A DNA stretch of 55,236 bases from Henriciella sp. (lineage in GTDB: Bacteria; Pseudomonadota; Alphaproteobacteria; Caulobacterales; Hyphomonadaceae). Each line of letters starts with the position of its first letter. The first letter of the stretch is position 1. The position numbers and the translations under genes were made by a program. Below, in pieces: positions 28,869-36,350 of the stretch. The stretch is taken from assembly GCA_013214545.1 (NCBI GenBank), contig JABSQB010000020.1, forward strand, positions 1-55,236, in the 5' to 3' direction. The notes beneath the pieces were generated by a model. The model did no database searches and was not told where the DNA came from. It saw nothing but the letters and a program-made list of their open reading frames with translations.

Positions 28869-29015
28869 ATGTCTTCTATTGGAGACACCCACCATCACCC
28901 AATGCCTCGGCGGAACATTTTTATGTTCCGCCAATTTTTTTGGCAGTCAGATGCCTTTCGAGGTTTGACAGGGAAATCCGTTTTGGTAATGAGGCGGCTC
29001 GCTGTTCCGCGATAG
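28869..29015 (+). CDS. Possible small protein or leader peptide overlapping a terminator
   Basis: An ATG at 28869 follows a strong SD (AGGAGAAGG, from 28857). It opens a 48-codon frame starting MSSIGDTHHHPMPRRN with three consecutive His. The frame runs through a perfect terminator hairpin (28909-28932) and ends inside tRNA-Asn, so the full length is doubtful. The arrangement of SD, short His-bearing peptide and terminator resembles a leader peptide/attenuator, but the next gene is a tRNA, which such a leader would not normally control. I do not recognise the peptide. Confidence 0.25.
   Translation: MSSIGDTHHHPMPRRNIFMFRQFFWQSDAFRGLTGKSVLVMRRLAVPR
28909..28941 (+). terminator. Rho-independent terminator upstream of tRNA-Asn
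   Basis: A 9-bp stem (ggcggaaca 28909-28917, tgttccgcc 28924-28932) is followed by aatttttttt. It would end a rightward transcript starting after or including tRNA-Cys. Confidence 0.8.
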
Positions 29016-29081
29016 CTCAGTTGGTAGAGCAGGCGACTGTTAATCGCCCGGTCGTAGGTTCGAGTCCTACTCGCGGAGCCA
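29006..29081 (+). tRNA. tRNA-Asn(GUU); likely attachment site of the island
   Basis: A perfect 7-bp acceptor stem (tccgcga/tcgcgga), anticodon loop CTGTTAA (GTT), T-loop GTTCGAGTC and encoded CCA give a 76-nt tRNA. All sequence to its right has mobile-element character, so its 3' end is the probable att site; the matching repeat at the far end is outside the window. Confidence 0.95.
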
Positions 29082-29135
29082 AGCGCCCCCATAACCACTT
29101 GAAAATAAAAACTTTTTTCTCGGCTCGAGAAATAT

Positions 29136-29158
29136 GCCCCACAAAACGCCCCACAAAA
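29136..29158. repeat. Tandem 11-mer repeat near the attachment site
   Basis: Two copies of gccccacaaaa (29136-29146 and 29148-29158) start 12 bp apart, 55 bp from the end of tRNA-Asn. Short tandem repeats at this place are typical of integrase arm-binding sites; this is inference. The stretch 29082-29394 otherwise holds no gene I can support. Confidence 0.5.
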
Positions 29159-29394
29159 GAAATGGGTTTTGAGGGTATATTATGGGCTATTATGGAACGC
29201 GGCCTTAGCTTCTAAGCAAGCAGACAAAGCAATATCTCCATACAAAGTTTCTTCCGATTTCTACGATCCAAAGAACGTTTGCACACGACTCAACTCATGT
29301 TCCAAGCAATTTGCGATCCTACGGCTTACCACACCGCCATCGTCAGAGAGATTTTGGCTTGCGAATGTCCGCTTGATGAAATTGATCGCTTTTT

Positions 29395-29438
29395 CGAATA
29401 TTTCGAGTATTGCGAATATTTCGGATAAACCCTATATT
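29395..29438 (+). promoter_or_regulatory. Promoter and twin operator-like repeats of the HTH-PIN cassette
   Basis: A -35-like TTGCGA (29410-29415) and a -10-like TATATT (29433-29438) are separated by 17 bp. Two identical 11-mers cgaatatttcg (29395-29405 and 29413-29423), near-palindromic and 18 bp apart, flank and overlap the -35 and spacer. This is a plausible autoregulatory operator for the HTH protein encoded at 29507. Confidence 0.5.
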
Positions 29439-29506
29439 GTCCTCACATTGGAACCTGGTTGAGCCGCGCAGGAAGAATGCGGCCTATCGAGGAAGAGGAG
29501 TAACCG

Positions 29507-29959
29507 ATGACGACCCCTGGCGCATATGCCTTTGAACTCGGAGACACGATCCCGACGGAAGACATGCAAGAATCTGCCGCGCAGTTACGCGAGATTCTTC
29601 TCTCCCATAAAGGCGAACAAATCACCGTGGTAGATGAACAACGCGAGAGCCAAACCCTCGTTCTTGCCCCTGCTCTATCCAAACTTTTGCGAGATATTCT
29701 AGCGCACATTGAGCGCGGCGAAGGTGTGACTTTCGTTCCGAACTCAAAACTTCTTACCACCCAGCAAGCTGCCGACATTCTGAATGTATCACGGCCTTTT
29801 TTGATCAAGCTTCTCGAAGAAAAGAAGCTCCCATTCACCAAGACTGGCAGACATAGACGCATCGAAGCGCGCGATTTGTTTGCATTCAAACGCGAGCGGG
29901 ATGCGCAGCGTGACAAGCAGCTCGATGAAATCATCGGCATGGATCAGGAGCTGTACTAA
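29507..29959 (+). CDS. Excisionase-type HTH protein, probable antitoxin of the PIN protein
   Basis: A 150-residue protein. The N-terminal half (about 15-75) is helical and acidic. Residues about 83-127 form an excisionase-family HTH: 'LLTTQQAADILNVSRPFLIKLLEEKKLPF' with 'TGRHRRIEARDLFAF'. The gene is followed 6 nt later by a PIN-domain gene. An excisionase-type HTH protein paired with a PIN protein is a recognised toxin-antitoxin arrangement, where the HTH protein binds its own promoter; twin repeats upstream support this. The SD GGAAGAGGAG precedes the ATG. It could alternatively serve as the regulator of the whole cassette to 38128. Confidence 0.82.
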   Translation: MTTPGAYAFELGDTIPTEDMQESAAQLREILLSHKGEQITVVDEQRESQTLVLAPALSKLLRDILAHIERGEGVTFVPNSKLLTTQQAADILNVSRPFLIKLLEEKKLPFTKTGRHRRIEARDLFAFKRERDAQRDKQLDEIIGMDQELY

Positions 29960-29965
29960 ATCCCC

Positions 29966-30559
29966 ATGTTTGCGAACCGTTACACCGCTCTCATTGACGC
30001 CAATGTGTTGGTCAGCGCGCCGAAGCGCGATCTGATCTTCACTTTGGCGCGTGCGGAAATGTTCCGGTTCCGATGGAGCAATCGTATCTTATCTGAAACT
30101 GAGGCCGCGTTGGCCTCAGTGTTCGAACAACGCGGCATTGCAGGTCATGCCGCACGCGCCGCAGCGACGTGCGAAGCGATGCGGAGTGCATTCCCAGAAG
30201 CTATGATTGAGGGAGATTTTACCAAGGTTCCCGGGTACGCAGGAATGCCAGACACTGGCGATCATCACGTCTTACACGCAGCTGTGCGATGCAAGGCATC
30301 TATGATTGTCACAGATAATCTTACGGATTTCCCACAGGCGGCACTCGACGACTATGAAATTGAGGCCAAATCGGCCGACGGCTTCATCGCCGATGCGATC
30401 GACCTCGATCAGATACGAACCGCTGAAGCGGTAAAAGAGCTGAGAGCGCGGCTAAAGCAGCCAGCTTACACAGCGGCAGAATTGCTAGACGTTTGGGAGC
30501 AAGGTCACGGTTTGACGGAAACCGTGGATCTGCTTCGTCCATATCAAGGATTGATATAG
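29966..30559 (+). CDS. PIN-domain ribonuclease, probable toxin
   Basis: A 197-residue PIN protein. The acidic active-site residues are visible in order: D11 in 'TALIDANVLVS', E44 or E46 in 'ILSETEAALA', D99 in 'DTGDHHVLHAA', and D117 in 'MIVTDNLTDFP'. PIN domains cleave RNA with Mg2+ or Mn2+; VapC-like toxins cut tRNA or rRNA, but the target here is unknown. It is longer than classic VapC (about 130), with a C-terminal helical extension (about 140-197). It is tightly coupled to the HTH gene upstream and to the sigma-like gene 2 nt downstream. Confidence 0.87.
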   Translation: MFANRYTALIDANVLVSAPKRDLIFTLARAEMFRFRWSNRILSETEAALASVFEQRGIAGHAARAAATCEAMRSAFPEAMIEGDFTKVPGYAGMPDTGDHHVLHAAVRCKASMIVTDNLTDFPQAALDDYEIEAKSADGFIADAIDLDQIRTAEAVKELRARLKQPAYTAAELLDVWEQGHGLTETVDLLRPYQGLI

Positions 30560-30561
30560 CG

Positions 30562-31392
30562 ATGGATTCTGCAGCCCCGTATTCCGTTCCTCCTGATGGC
30601 TCCATGATCGAGCCGCTTCGAGCTATCCGAAAAATCGACGGGCAGGTCTATCAGCGTCGTCCGGAGATCGTCGAAGCTATCGTGGAAGCGGCGCAGATGC
30701 CTCGGGATACGCTGGTGAAACGGGCATCGATCAGGCTTGCGAACGCACCAGGACATATCCCGCCTGAAGCTCTGGTTTATTTTCTGCGGCGCTCAAAGGA
30801 AGAAAACTCCGAAGTTCACTTTCAGCGCCTGTATGAAATTGTCGTCGAGCGCGTTTCAGATTTGTGCGGTGTGCGAACATTAGACGGTGAAATCGATCTG
30901 CACACCGCAGATATGCAGGAAAAAGTCACTGCAAAGGTAATCGAGTTAATCGCTCTCGACCGCGACGACTATGAAACACGGCTCGACTATTTCGAGATCA
31001 ATTTCAATCACGCAATCGCTCGGCTTCGGCGCACCGCTGAACGCTCCGTCCGACGTAAACAGGGCCGCACGGTTTCTATAAATCAATCGCAAACGTCCGG
31101 TGAGACCGATTTACGGATCGAAACCGCCTTGCAGGCTGGCGATCCGTCGCGAATGACGAGCGAGCAAAAAAATCTTTTCCGGATTTCCGTTCTGCCGGCG
31201 ATTAGTTTACTCCCGGAGAAAGAACAGGAGGTGATCATCCTTATGATGCAAGATTTTCAGGTCGAGTCATCCAAGTCTGGAGAGCCTACAATATCGGATA
31301 TGTTAGGGTGTTCGCCGCGCACGGTGCGGAACCGCTACAACAGCGCGGTCGAGAATCTAAAAAGGATTTTGAAAACAGGCGATCCTCAATGA
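30562..31392 (+). CDS. Sigma-factor-like protein with region-4 HTH
   Basis: A 276-residue protein from the ATG at 30562, which has AGGATTGA upstream and follows the PIN stop by 2 nt. The C-terminal part (about 215-270) reads like sigma-70 region 4: 'SLLPEKEQEVIILMM' then 'TISDMLGCSPRTVRNRYNSAVENL', a canonical HTH with the recognition helix. Residues about 84-165 are helical and may correspond to region 2 ('HFQRLYEIVVERVSDL'), but the match is weak. It may direct RNA polymerase to cassette promoters. The downstream gene overlaps by four bases (ATGA), suggesting a co-regulated partner. Confidence 0.68.
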   Translation: MDSAAPYSVPPDGSMIEPLRAIRKIDGQVYQRRPEIVEAIVEAAQMPRDTLVKRASIRLANAPGHIPPEALVYFLRRSKEENSEVHFQRLYEIVVERVSDLCGVRTLDGEIDLHTADMQEKVTAKVIELIALDRDDYETRLDYFEINFNHAIARLRRTAERSVRRKQGRTVSINQSQTSGETDLRIETALQAGDPSRMTSEQKNLFRISVLPAISLLPEKEQEVIILMMQDFQVESSKSGEPTISDMLGCSPRTVRNRYNSAVENLKRILKTGDPQ

Positions 31393-31955
31393 GCGATCAC
31401 CTCTCTTTAGAGGATGTGCTCGATGCGTTTGCCATGGAACATGACCTCACAAACGAAACGCTGAAACATTATGCCACGCAGTATCCGAAATTCGCATTGG
31501 AGCTGTCCCGGCTTTATCATGAAATAATGACTGTGAATCTTGAAGCGGAAGCACAGCAGGAAGAGCTCCAACGTGCCATGGCGGGGCCTTCAGCGGAAAT
31601 CTATGAGACCAAGTCAGCTCGCGAGGAAAACCTCTTTACTAGCGAGCGTTTGAAAGCTGCCGCCAAAACCATGGACCTAACGCGTGCTTTCTTAGCGGGT
31701 TTTCGTGATCGAGTTGTGACGCTCAACACAATCCCGGATAGCTTTTTGAAGGACTTCGCAGTCGCGTTGAACGGCTCAATCGACGCGGTTAAAAACCAAA
31801 TTGATGGTAACCCCGAGATTGGGCCAGCCAAAGCCCTCAAGTCTACCGGAAAACCAACTCGGCCTCGGCAAGTCAGCTTTATTGAACATGTTGAGACCTC
31901 TAGCCTAAGCCCCGAAAGAAAACTCTCACTGCTAAAGCAGCATGGATGCGATTGA
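31389..31955 (+). CDS. Unknown protein coupled to the sigma-like gene (possible regulatory partner)
   Basis: A 188-residue, mostly helical protein. The ATG at 31389 overlaps the sigma-like stop. I recognise no domain: 'LKHYATQYPKFALELSRLYHEI' and 'AAKTMDLTRAFLAGFRDRV' are amphipathic helices, residues 150-165 are Pro/Lys rich, and the end is a short helix. Its position between a sigma-like protein and an ImmA/IrrE peptidase is that expected for an anti-sigma factor or repressor destroyed by the peptidase; this is inference. It overlaps the next gene by 14 nt. Confidence 0.65.
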   Translation: MSDHLSLEDVLDAFAMEHDLTNETLKHYATQYPKFALELSRLYHEIMTVNLEAEAQQEELQRAMAGPSAEIYETKSAREENLFTSERLKAAAKTMDLTRAFLAGFRDRVVTLNTIPDSFLKDFAVALNGSIDAVKNQIDGNPEIGPAKALKSTGKPTRPRQVSFIEHVETSSLSPERKLSLLKQHGCD

Positions 31956-34900
31956 GGTCACCCGTCAGCGCGCCTCCGCGCTTCATAGCGCCGCGATTGC
32001 ACGCGGCGCTGATCCAGCAGATTTATATGGTCTTGTCGTAAACGAAGCGGCGTCGCGCGATTTAGAAGTCAATCCGCTGGCGCCTGGCCATTCCCAACTC
32101 TGTGGCGGACGTGCCCTCATCGATCTCGATGCGGACATCATCCTACATGAGAATGCAGGGTGTGCGTTCACTCAAGCATTTCTTGTCGCGCATGAGATTG
32201 GCCATCATGAATTTGGAGGCCATGTCGAGATCACACCCACGCTCGAGATCGACCCTATGCGACAAGCGGGCGGTTCAACGCGGTCAGAAGGACAAGTTGT
32301 CGACTATCACCGCAGAGATCGACGCGAAGTCCAAATGGACATGTTCGCCAAAGAGTTTTTGTTGTCGCGCCCATTTGTTCGGAAACTGCACATCGACGAG
32401 CGTCTGAGCGCCGAACAAATCTCAGAACGGTTCGGTGTTCCACTCGAAGTGGTCTTCTCACAATTATACGACGCGCTATTCTTACCGAGCGTACCAGAAG
32501 TAAAGAAACCGTCCGGCCCGCCTAAGCCGCTCAACGCGGAGCAGCAAGCTGCCGCAGATCACACCGGCAGTGCTTTTCTTCTCGAAGCCGGACCTGGCAC
32601 CGGCAAAACACAAACACTCGTTGGTCGTATCCTGGCTTTGAAAGATGGAGGCGTTGACCCGGAAAAAATCTTGGTCATGACATTCTCCAACAAAGCGGCC
32701 GGAGAAATGTTGGACCGTGTCTCGCAACAATGGCCCGAAGCAGCCGGTAAAATCTGGATCGGCACTTTCCATTCCTTTGGGTATGATTTGATCAAGCGAT
32801 TTCATGAGGCGCTTGATTTGCCATCGGAACTGCGGCTTCTGGACCAGGCCGAGGCTGTTGCTTTGCTCGAAGACGAATTTGCTAGGCTCGATCTTGATCA
32901 CTTCAAAAACGTCTGGGACCCAACCGAGATCATAAAAGACCTGTTGAGCGCGATATCACGAGCCCATGATGAAGTGGCGAGTGTCGATAAACTAGAAACT
33001 CTAAGCCAGGCTATGTTCGTAGGTAGCAGCGATGACAAAACCCGTGAACGCGCCGAAAAAGCGCTGGAACTCACACAAGTCTATCGTCGTTACACTGAAT
33101 TGAAGCGTGAAAAGAACGTTCTTGATTTTGGTGACTTGGTGAGCCTCCCGGTAAAATTACTGGAGGGTGATTCCGATGTCCGGCGTCACGTTCAGGAGTT
33201 ATATTCACACATTCTGGTCGATGAATACCAGGATGTGAACCGAGCGAGCGTTCGGATGTTAAAAGCCATGAAGCCGGACGGACGCGGCCTCTGGGTTGTT
33301 GGCGACCCCAAACAGTCGATTTATCGCTTTCGCGGAGCATCTTCTGTGAACATCGCGCGGTTTTGCTCCGACTTCCCCGGCGGCGAGACGCAGCAGCTGA
33401 TCCGAAACTATAGATCCAGCGATGAGATTTGTTCGAGTTTTGAGACATTTGCCCAGCGTGAACTCGGAGACATGGGCAATCGCTTTAAAGTCACATCGCA
33501 TCGCGGAGCGAACGGATCTACCCCATCCTTCATTGCTGCCGCTTCAAAAACCCAAGAGATCGATCTCCTCGTCGAGCAAATCGTGCAAAGAAACAGCGAA
33601 GGTGTTGAGTATTCAGATCAAGCTGTTCTGTGCAAAGGCAATGCACGTCTGGCAGACATCGCCAAAGGCCTCGAAGCCAAAGGCATTCCGATCTTGTTCT
33701 TGGGTCCATTGTTCGATCGAGAGGAGGTTCGCGACGCCTTAAGCTTACTTTCTTTAATCGTAGACCCCTACGCCATCGGGCTAATGCGGGCGGCAACGCT
33801 GAGCAGTTTCAAGATGACGCTGGATGATGTCGACAAGCTCGTCGCGCGTCTACGAGCACAAGATGATATTCAACCATTGGATTGGACGAAACTCGACGCC
33901 GCCGCGTGCTCGCTCAGTTCAAATGGCGAACCCGCTTTCAGAAAGCTGCAAGCCTGTTTCTCTGATTTCACCGATAAAGCGAGTCCCTGGGACGCGGTTT
34001 CTGATCTATTGTTCAACAAGACTGAACTCGGTCGCGAATACCATCAACAGTTGGCTGCGGGAAACGCAAACCCGGCGATCGCACTATGGCAGCTGCAGAG
34101 CTTTATGCGGGCAGTCCAACTCGAAAAAGGCGGCCTGCCCATCAAGCGGTTGCTGGACCACATCCGACACTTGGTGGTGCTGTCCGATGAGCGTGATTTG
34201 CGAGAGCTGCCACCGGCGGCTCAGAGCATAAATGCAGTTCGACTTCTGACGATTCACGGCAGCAAAGGGCTGGAGTTCAACACAGTTCACCTACCGAGCA
34301 TGGCTGGGAACGTGTTGCCGAGATGGTTTCCTGCTCACGAAGCCCAGCCGCTGCCCGACGGTCTTATAGAAGGATATGATGGAACGCTCATTGAATATCT
34401 GAAAGCCGGTCATGACGAGGAGCAAGCTTGCCTGTTCTTCGTTGCCATTTCTCGGGCTGAGGCACATCTCCACTTCTACTCTCCCGCTTTCACGACTGAC
34501 GGTAAACCAAGAAAAAGGTCTCGCTTTCTCGATGCGCTGGGCGACAAGCTCGAAACCTGCCGCAATGGGGACGGTGAGCACAGCCCGGAGCCTCCGGAAG
34601 ATCCTATCCCCGTCACATTCCCAGATCCGCCAGAACTCTCGCTAGCTCAGATCGCTTTGTTCGAGCGCTGTCCAAGACGATTTTTCTATACGCATGTTCT
34701 GAAACTCGGCGGACGTAGGCGCGAAACGCCTTACATGTTGATGCACAATGCAGTGCAACAGGTTGTGCGCGACGTAAATGCGAGCATCGACACTCCGATC
34801 AACATGGACCAAGCCATGGAGCTATTAGACGCAGCCTGGCCTGAGCTTGGTCCCGTAGGGCACGGTTATGAGTTGGATTATCAGTTGATTGCCAAGCAAT

Positions 34901-35340
34901 TGGTCGCAACGCTCGTCAACGATCGTGAAGGATCAATCGCGCTTCCGGTGGAACCCAATCTAGTCCTCGCCGGCGCATGTACCATCAAAGTGGTTCCGGA
35001 TGTCATTGAACAGCGACCGAACGGACTGCGCGTTATGCGGCGGATACGATCCGGGCGCCTCTCTAAATCTATGGCAACGAGTCTAGAAGCAACAGCGCTG
35101 CAGCAAGCTGGCGAACAATCTGGCATGACCGCAGAGTATTTCTTTCTAAGCGGCGGCGACACGCTCCCGGTGGCGATGGCAACTCGCCAGTTCAACAATC
35201 ATTTGGAAAAGCTCGGGGTCGCGGGCGACAAAATATTCAACGGTCTGCTTGCTCCAAAGCCGGGCCGTGGCTGCCCGCAGTGTCCCTCATTTTTCGTTTG
35301 CGGCTCCCTGCCCGACGGCTCTCTTACAAAAAAGGTTTGA
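31942..35340 (+). CDS. ImmA/IrrE metallopeptidase - UvrD/Rep helicase - degenerate AddB/Cas4-type nuclease fusion
   Basis: A 1132-residue fusion. Residues about 1-180 are an ImmA/IrrE zinc peptidase with H84-E85-x-x-H88 in 'LVAHEIGHHEFGGH' and a later 'FAKEFLLSRP' helix. Residues about 198-860 are a superfamily 1 UvrD helicase: Walker A 'LEAGPGTGKTQT' at 215-223, 'TFSNKAAGEM', Walker B 'ILVDEYQDVN' near 425, 'VGDPKQSIYRFRGA', and 'LTIHGSKGLEF' near 770. The C-terminus (about 895-1125) resembles the AddB/Cas4 nuclease: one Cys in 'FERCPRRFFYTH' and C-x2-C-x5-C in 'GCPQCPSFFVCG' could hold a 4Fe-4S cluster. The expected D-Y-K-T-G motif is replaced by 'VMRRIRSG', so the nuclease is probably inactive. 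Confidence 0.88.
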   Translation: MDAIEVTRQRASALHSAAIARGADPADLYGLVVNEAASRDLEVNPLAPGHSQLCGGRALIDLDADIILHENAGCAFTQAFLVAHEIGHHEFGGHVEITPTLEIDPMRQAGGSTRSEGQVVDYHRRDRREVQMDMFAKEFLLSRPFVRKLHIDERLSAEQISERFGVPLEVVFSQLYDALFLPSVPEVKKPSGPPKPLNAEQQAAADHTGSAFLLEAGPGTGKTQTLVGRILALKDGGVDPEKILVMTFSNKAAGEMLDRVSQQWPEAAGKIWIGTFHSFGYDLIKRFHEALDLPSELRLLDQAEAVALLEDEFARLDLDHFKNVWDPTEIIKDLLSAISRAHDEVASVDKLETLSQAMFVGSSDDKTRERAEKALELTQVYRRYTELKREKNVLDFGDLVSLPVKLLEGDSDVRRHVQELYSHILVDEYQDVNRASVRMLKAMKPDGRGLWVVGDPKQSIYRFRGASSVNIARFCSDFPGGETQQLIRNYRSSDEICSSFETFAQRELGDMGNRFKVTSHRGANGSTPSFIAAASKTQEIDLLVEQIVQRNSEGVEYSDQAVLCKGNARLADIAKGLEAKGIPILFLGPLFDREEVRDALSLLSLIVDPYAIGLMRAATLSSFKMTLDDVDKLVARLRAQDDIQPLDWTKLDAAACSLSSNGEPAFRKLQACFSDFTDKASPWDAVSDLLFNKTELGREYHQQLAAGNANPAIALWQLQSFMRAVQLEKGGLPIKRLLDHIRHLVVLSDERDLRELPPAAQSINAVRLLTIHGSKGLEFNTVHLPSMAGNVLPRWFPAHEAQPLPDGLIEGYDGTLIEYLKAGHDEEQACLFFVAISRAEAHLHFYSPAFTTDGKPRKRSRFLDALGDKLETCRNGDGEHSPEPPEDPIPVTFPDPPELSLAQIALFERCPRRFFYTHVLKLGGRRRETPYMLMHNAVQQVVRDVNASIDTPINMDQAMELLDAAWPELGPVGHGYELDYQLIAKQLVATLVNDREGSIALPVEPNLVLAGACTIKVVPDVIEQRPNGLRVMRRIRSGRLSKSMATSLEATALQQAGEQSGMTAEYFFLSGGDTLPVAMATRQFNNHLEKLGVAGDKIFNGLLAPKPGRGCPQCPSFFVCGSLPDGSLTKKV

Positions 35341-35354
35341 ACCTCGTTTTCCGG

Positions 35355-35421
35355 TTTCTCTGAGCAGTGGCGATTAGCCCGGTGCAGGGCTGCAATGGTG
35401 CGTCTCTGCTCAACAGAGAAA
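35355..35421 (+). promoter_or_regulatory. Structured leader occluding the Ubl-E2 ribosome binding site
   Basis: In the 89-nt gap before the Ubl-E2 gene, tttctctg (355-362 of the 35-kb block) pairs with cagagaaa (35414-35421), and agcag (35363-35367) with ctgct (35406-35410), leaving a 3-nt bulge. An inner hairpin agccc (35376-35380)/gggct (35387-35391) is nested inside. The SD-like AGAGAAA lies in the right arm, 8 nt before the ATG at 35430. Confidence 0.5.
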
Positions 35422-35429
35422 GCAAAAAA

Positions 35430-36350
35430 ATGAACTCTACTGGTTCCTCCTCAAAACCGGACGATTTGCTCGAAGCCGTTCGACAAGATCGTCCCCTCGA
35501 TACCACGCACGGGTTTCGCGTACGGATCGCTGACAAAGATCTAAACTTCAAAACCGTAGTGCTAAACGATCCTCTCCCTTTGGGGCGTCAATTGGCCGAA
35601 GCCGCAGGCGCGCGCGTTGCGGAAGATTACTCTGTCGCCGCGATCTTGAAAAACGGCGACATCGAAACGATCCGCCCAGATGAGCCCTATGACCTGCGCG
35701 GTCGCGGCGCTGAGCAGGTCATCGTTGTGCCGTCAGCAACAAGCTATCGCTTCATGATCGACAATGCCGACCTTGAATGGCCGCTCGGCGTCATCACAGG
35801 AGCGGTGGTAAAAGCCCTTGCGAAGCTTCCCGCTGGTTACGACCTCTATCAGGAAGTTCGCGGCGGCCAAGGTCATGATCGCCTGATCGAAGACTGCACG
35901 CTGATCAACTTGGATGATCCCGGGCTTGAGCGTTTCATCTCAATTGAAGCTGAGACCGTTGAAGGTCTCGCGAAGCTGCCTTCAAAGGATGAGACTTACC
36001 TGCACGACCAAGGACTAACCTTCGAGGTGGTGCAGACCGGTCGCGGCATGGGCGTCATCTTGAAGGACTTTCTCCTTCCAGAAGGGGTTTTTGATCAAGC
36101 AAATGCGGACGTCATGATCCTGTTGCCAAATGGATATCCCGACGCTTGCCCGGACATGTTCTACGTCTCGCCATGGATCAAAGTGGTCCATACTGGCCAG
36201 TATGCCCGGGCGGCGAATGTGTCCTTCCAGTTTGGTGGTCGCGATTGGCAGCGTTGGTCGCGTCACAACCAAGCCTGGCGCCCCGGCATTGATGGATTGC
36301 ACACAATGATCGCGCGAGCGCGCACAGCATTTCAGAAGTGTGCAGCGTAA
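35430..36350 (+). CDS. Two ubiquitin-like domains fused to an E2-like domain (multiubiquitin / Prok-E2_E type)
   Basis: A 306-residue protein from the ATG at 35430. Residues about 28-101 and 105-172 are two tandem beta-grasp domains of the multiubiquitin type ('FRVRIADKDLNFKTVVLNDP', 'RFMIDNADLEWPLGVITG'). Residues about 192-302 are an E2-like domain of the prokaryotic E2 family E: 'LPNGYPDACPDMFYVSP', 'WQRWSRHNQAWRPGIDGL', 'HTMIARARTAF'. C240 sits where E2s have Pro in Y-P-x-x-P-P, not at the active site. The position before the conserved W is S277 of W-S-R-H, so a Ser or other residue may replace the E2 Cys. No terminal di-Gly is exposed, so processing between domains may be needed. Its stop overlaps the E1 start. 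Confidence 0.85.
   Translation: MNSTGSSSKPDDLLEAVRQDRPLDTTHGFRVRIADKDLNFKTVVLNDPLPLGRQLAEAAGARVAEDYSVAAILKNGDIETIRPDEPYDLRGRGAEQVIVVPSATSYRFMIDNADLEWPLGVITGAVVKALAKLPAGYDLYQEVRGGQGHDRLIEDCTLINLDDPGLERFISIEAETVEGLAKLPSKDETYLHDQGLTFEVVQTGRGMGVILKDFLLPEGVFDQANADVMILLPNGYPDACPDMFYVSPWIKVVHTGQYARAANVSFQFGGRDWQRWSRHNQAWRPGIDGLHTMIARARTAFQKCAA

Noticed and set aside
29297-29428. 43-codon ORF ending in a Phe/Glu/Tyr-rich tail
   Set aside because: The tail arises from the two cgaatatttcg repeats that overlap a promoter, and no ribosome binding site is visible.
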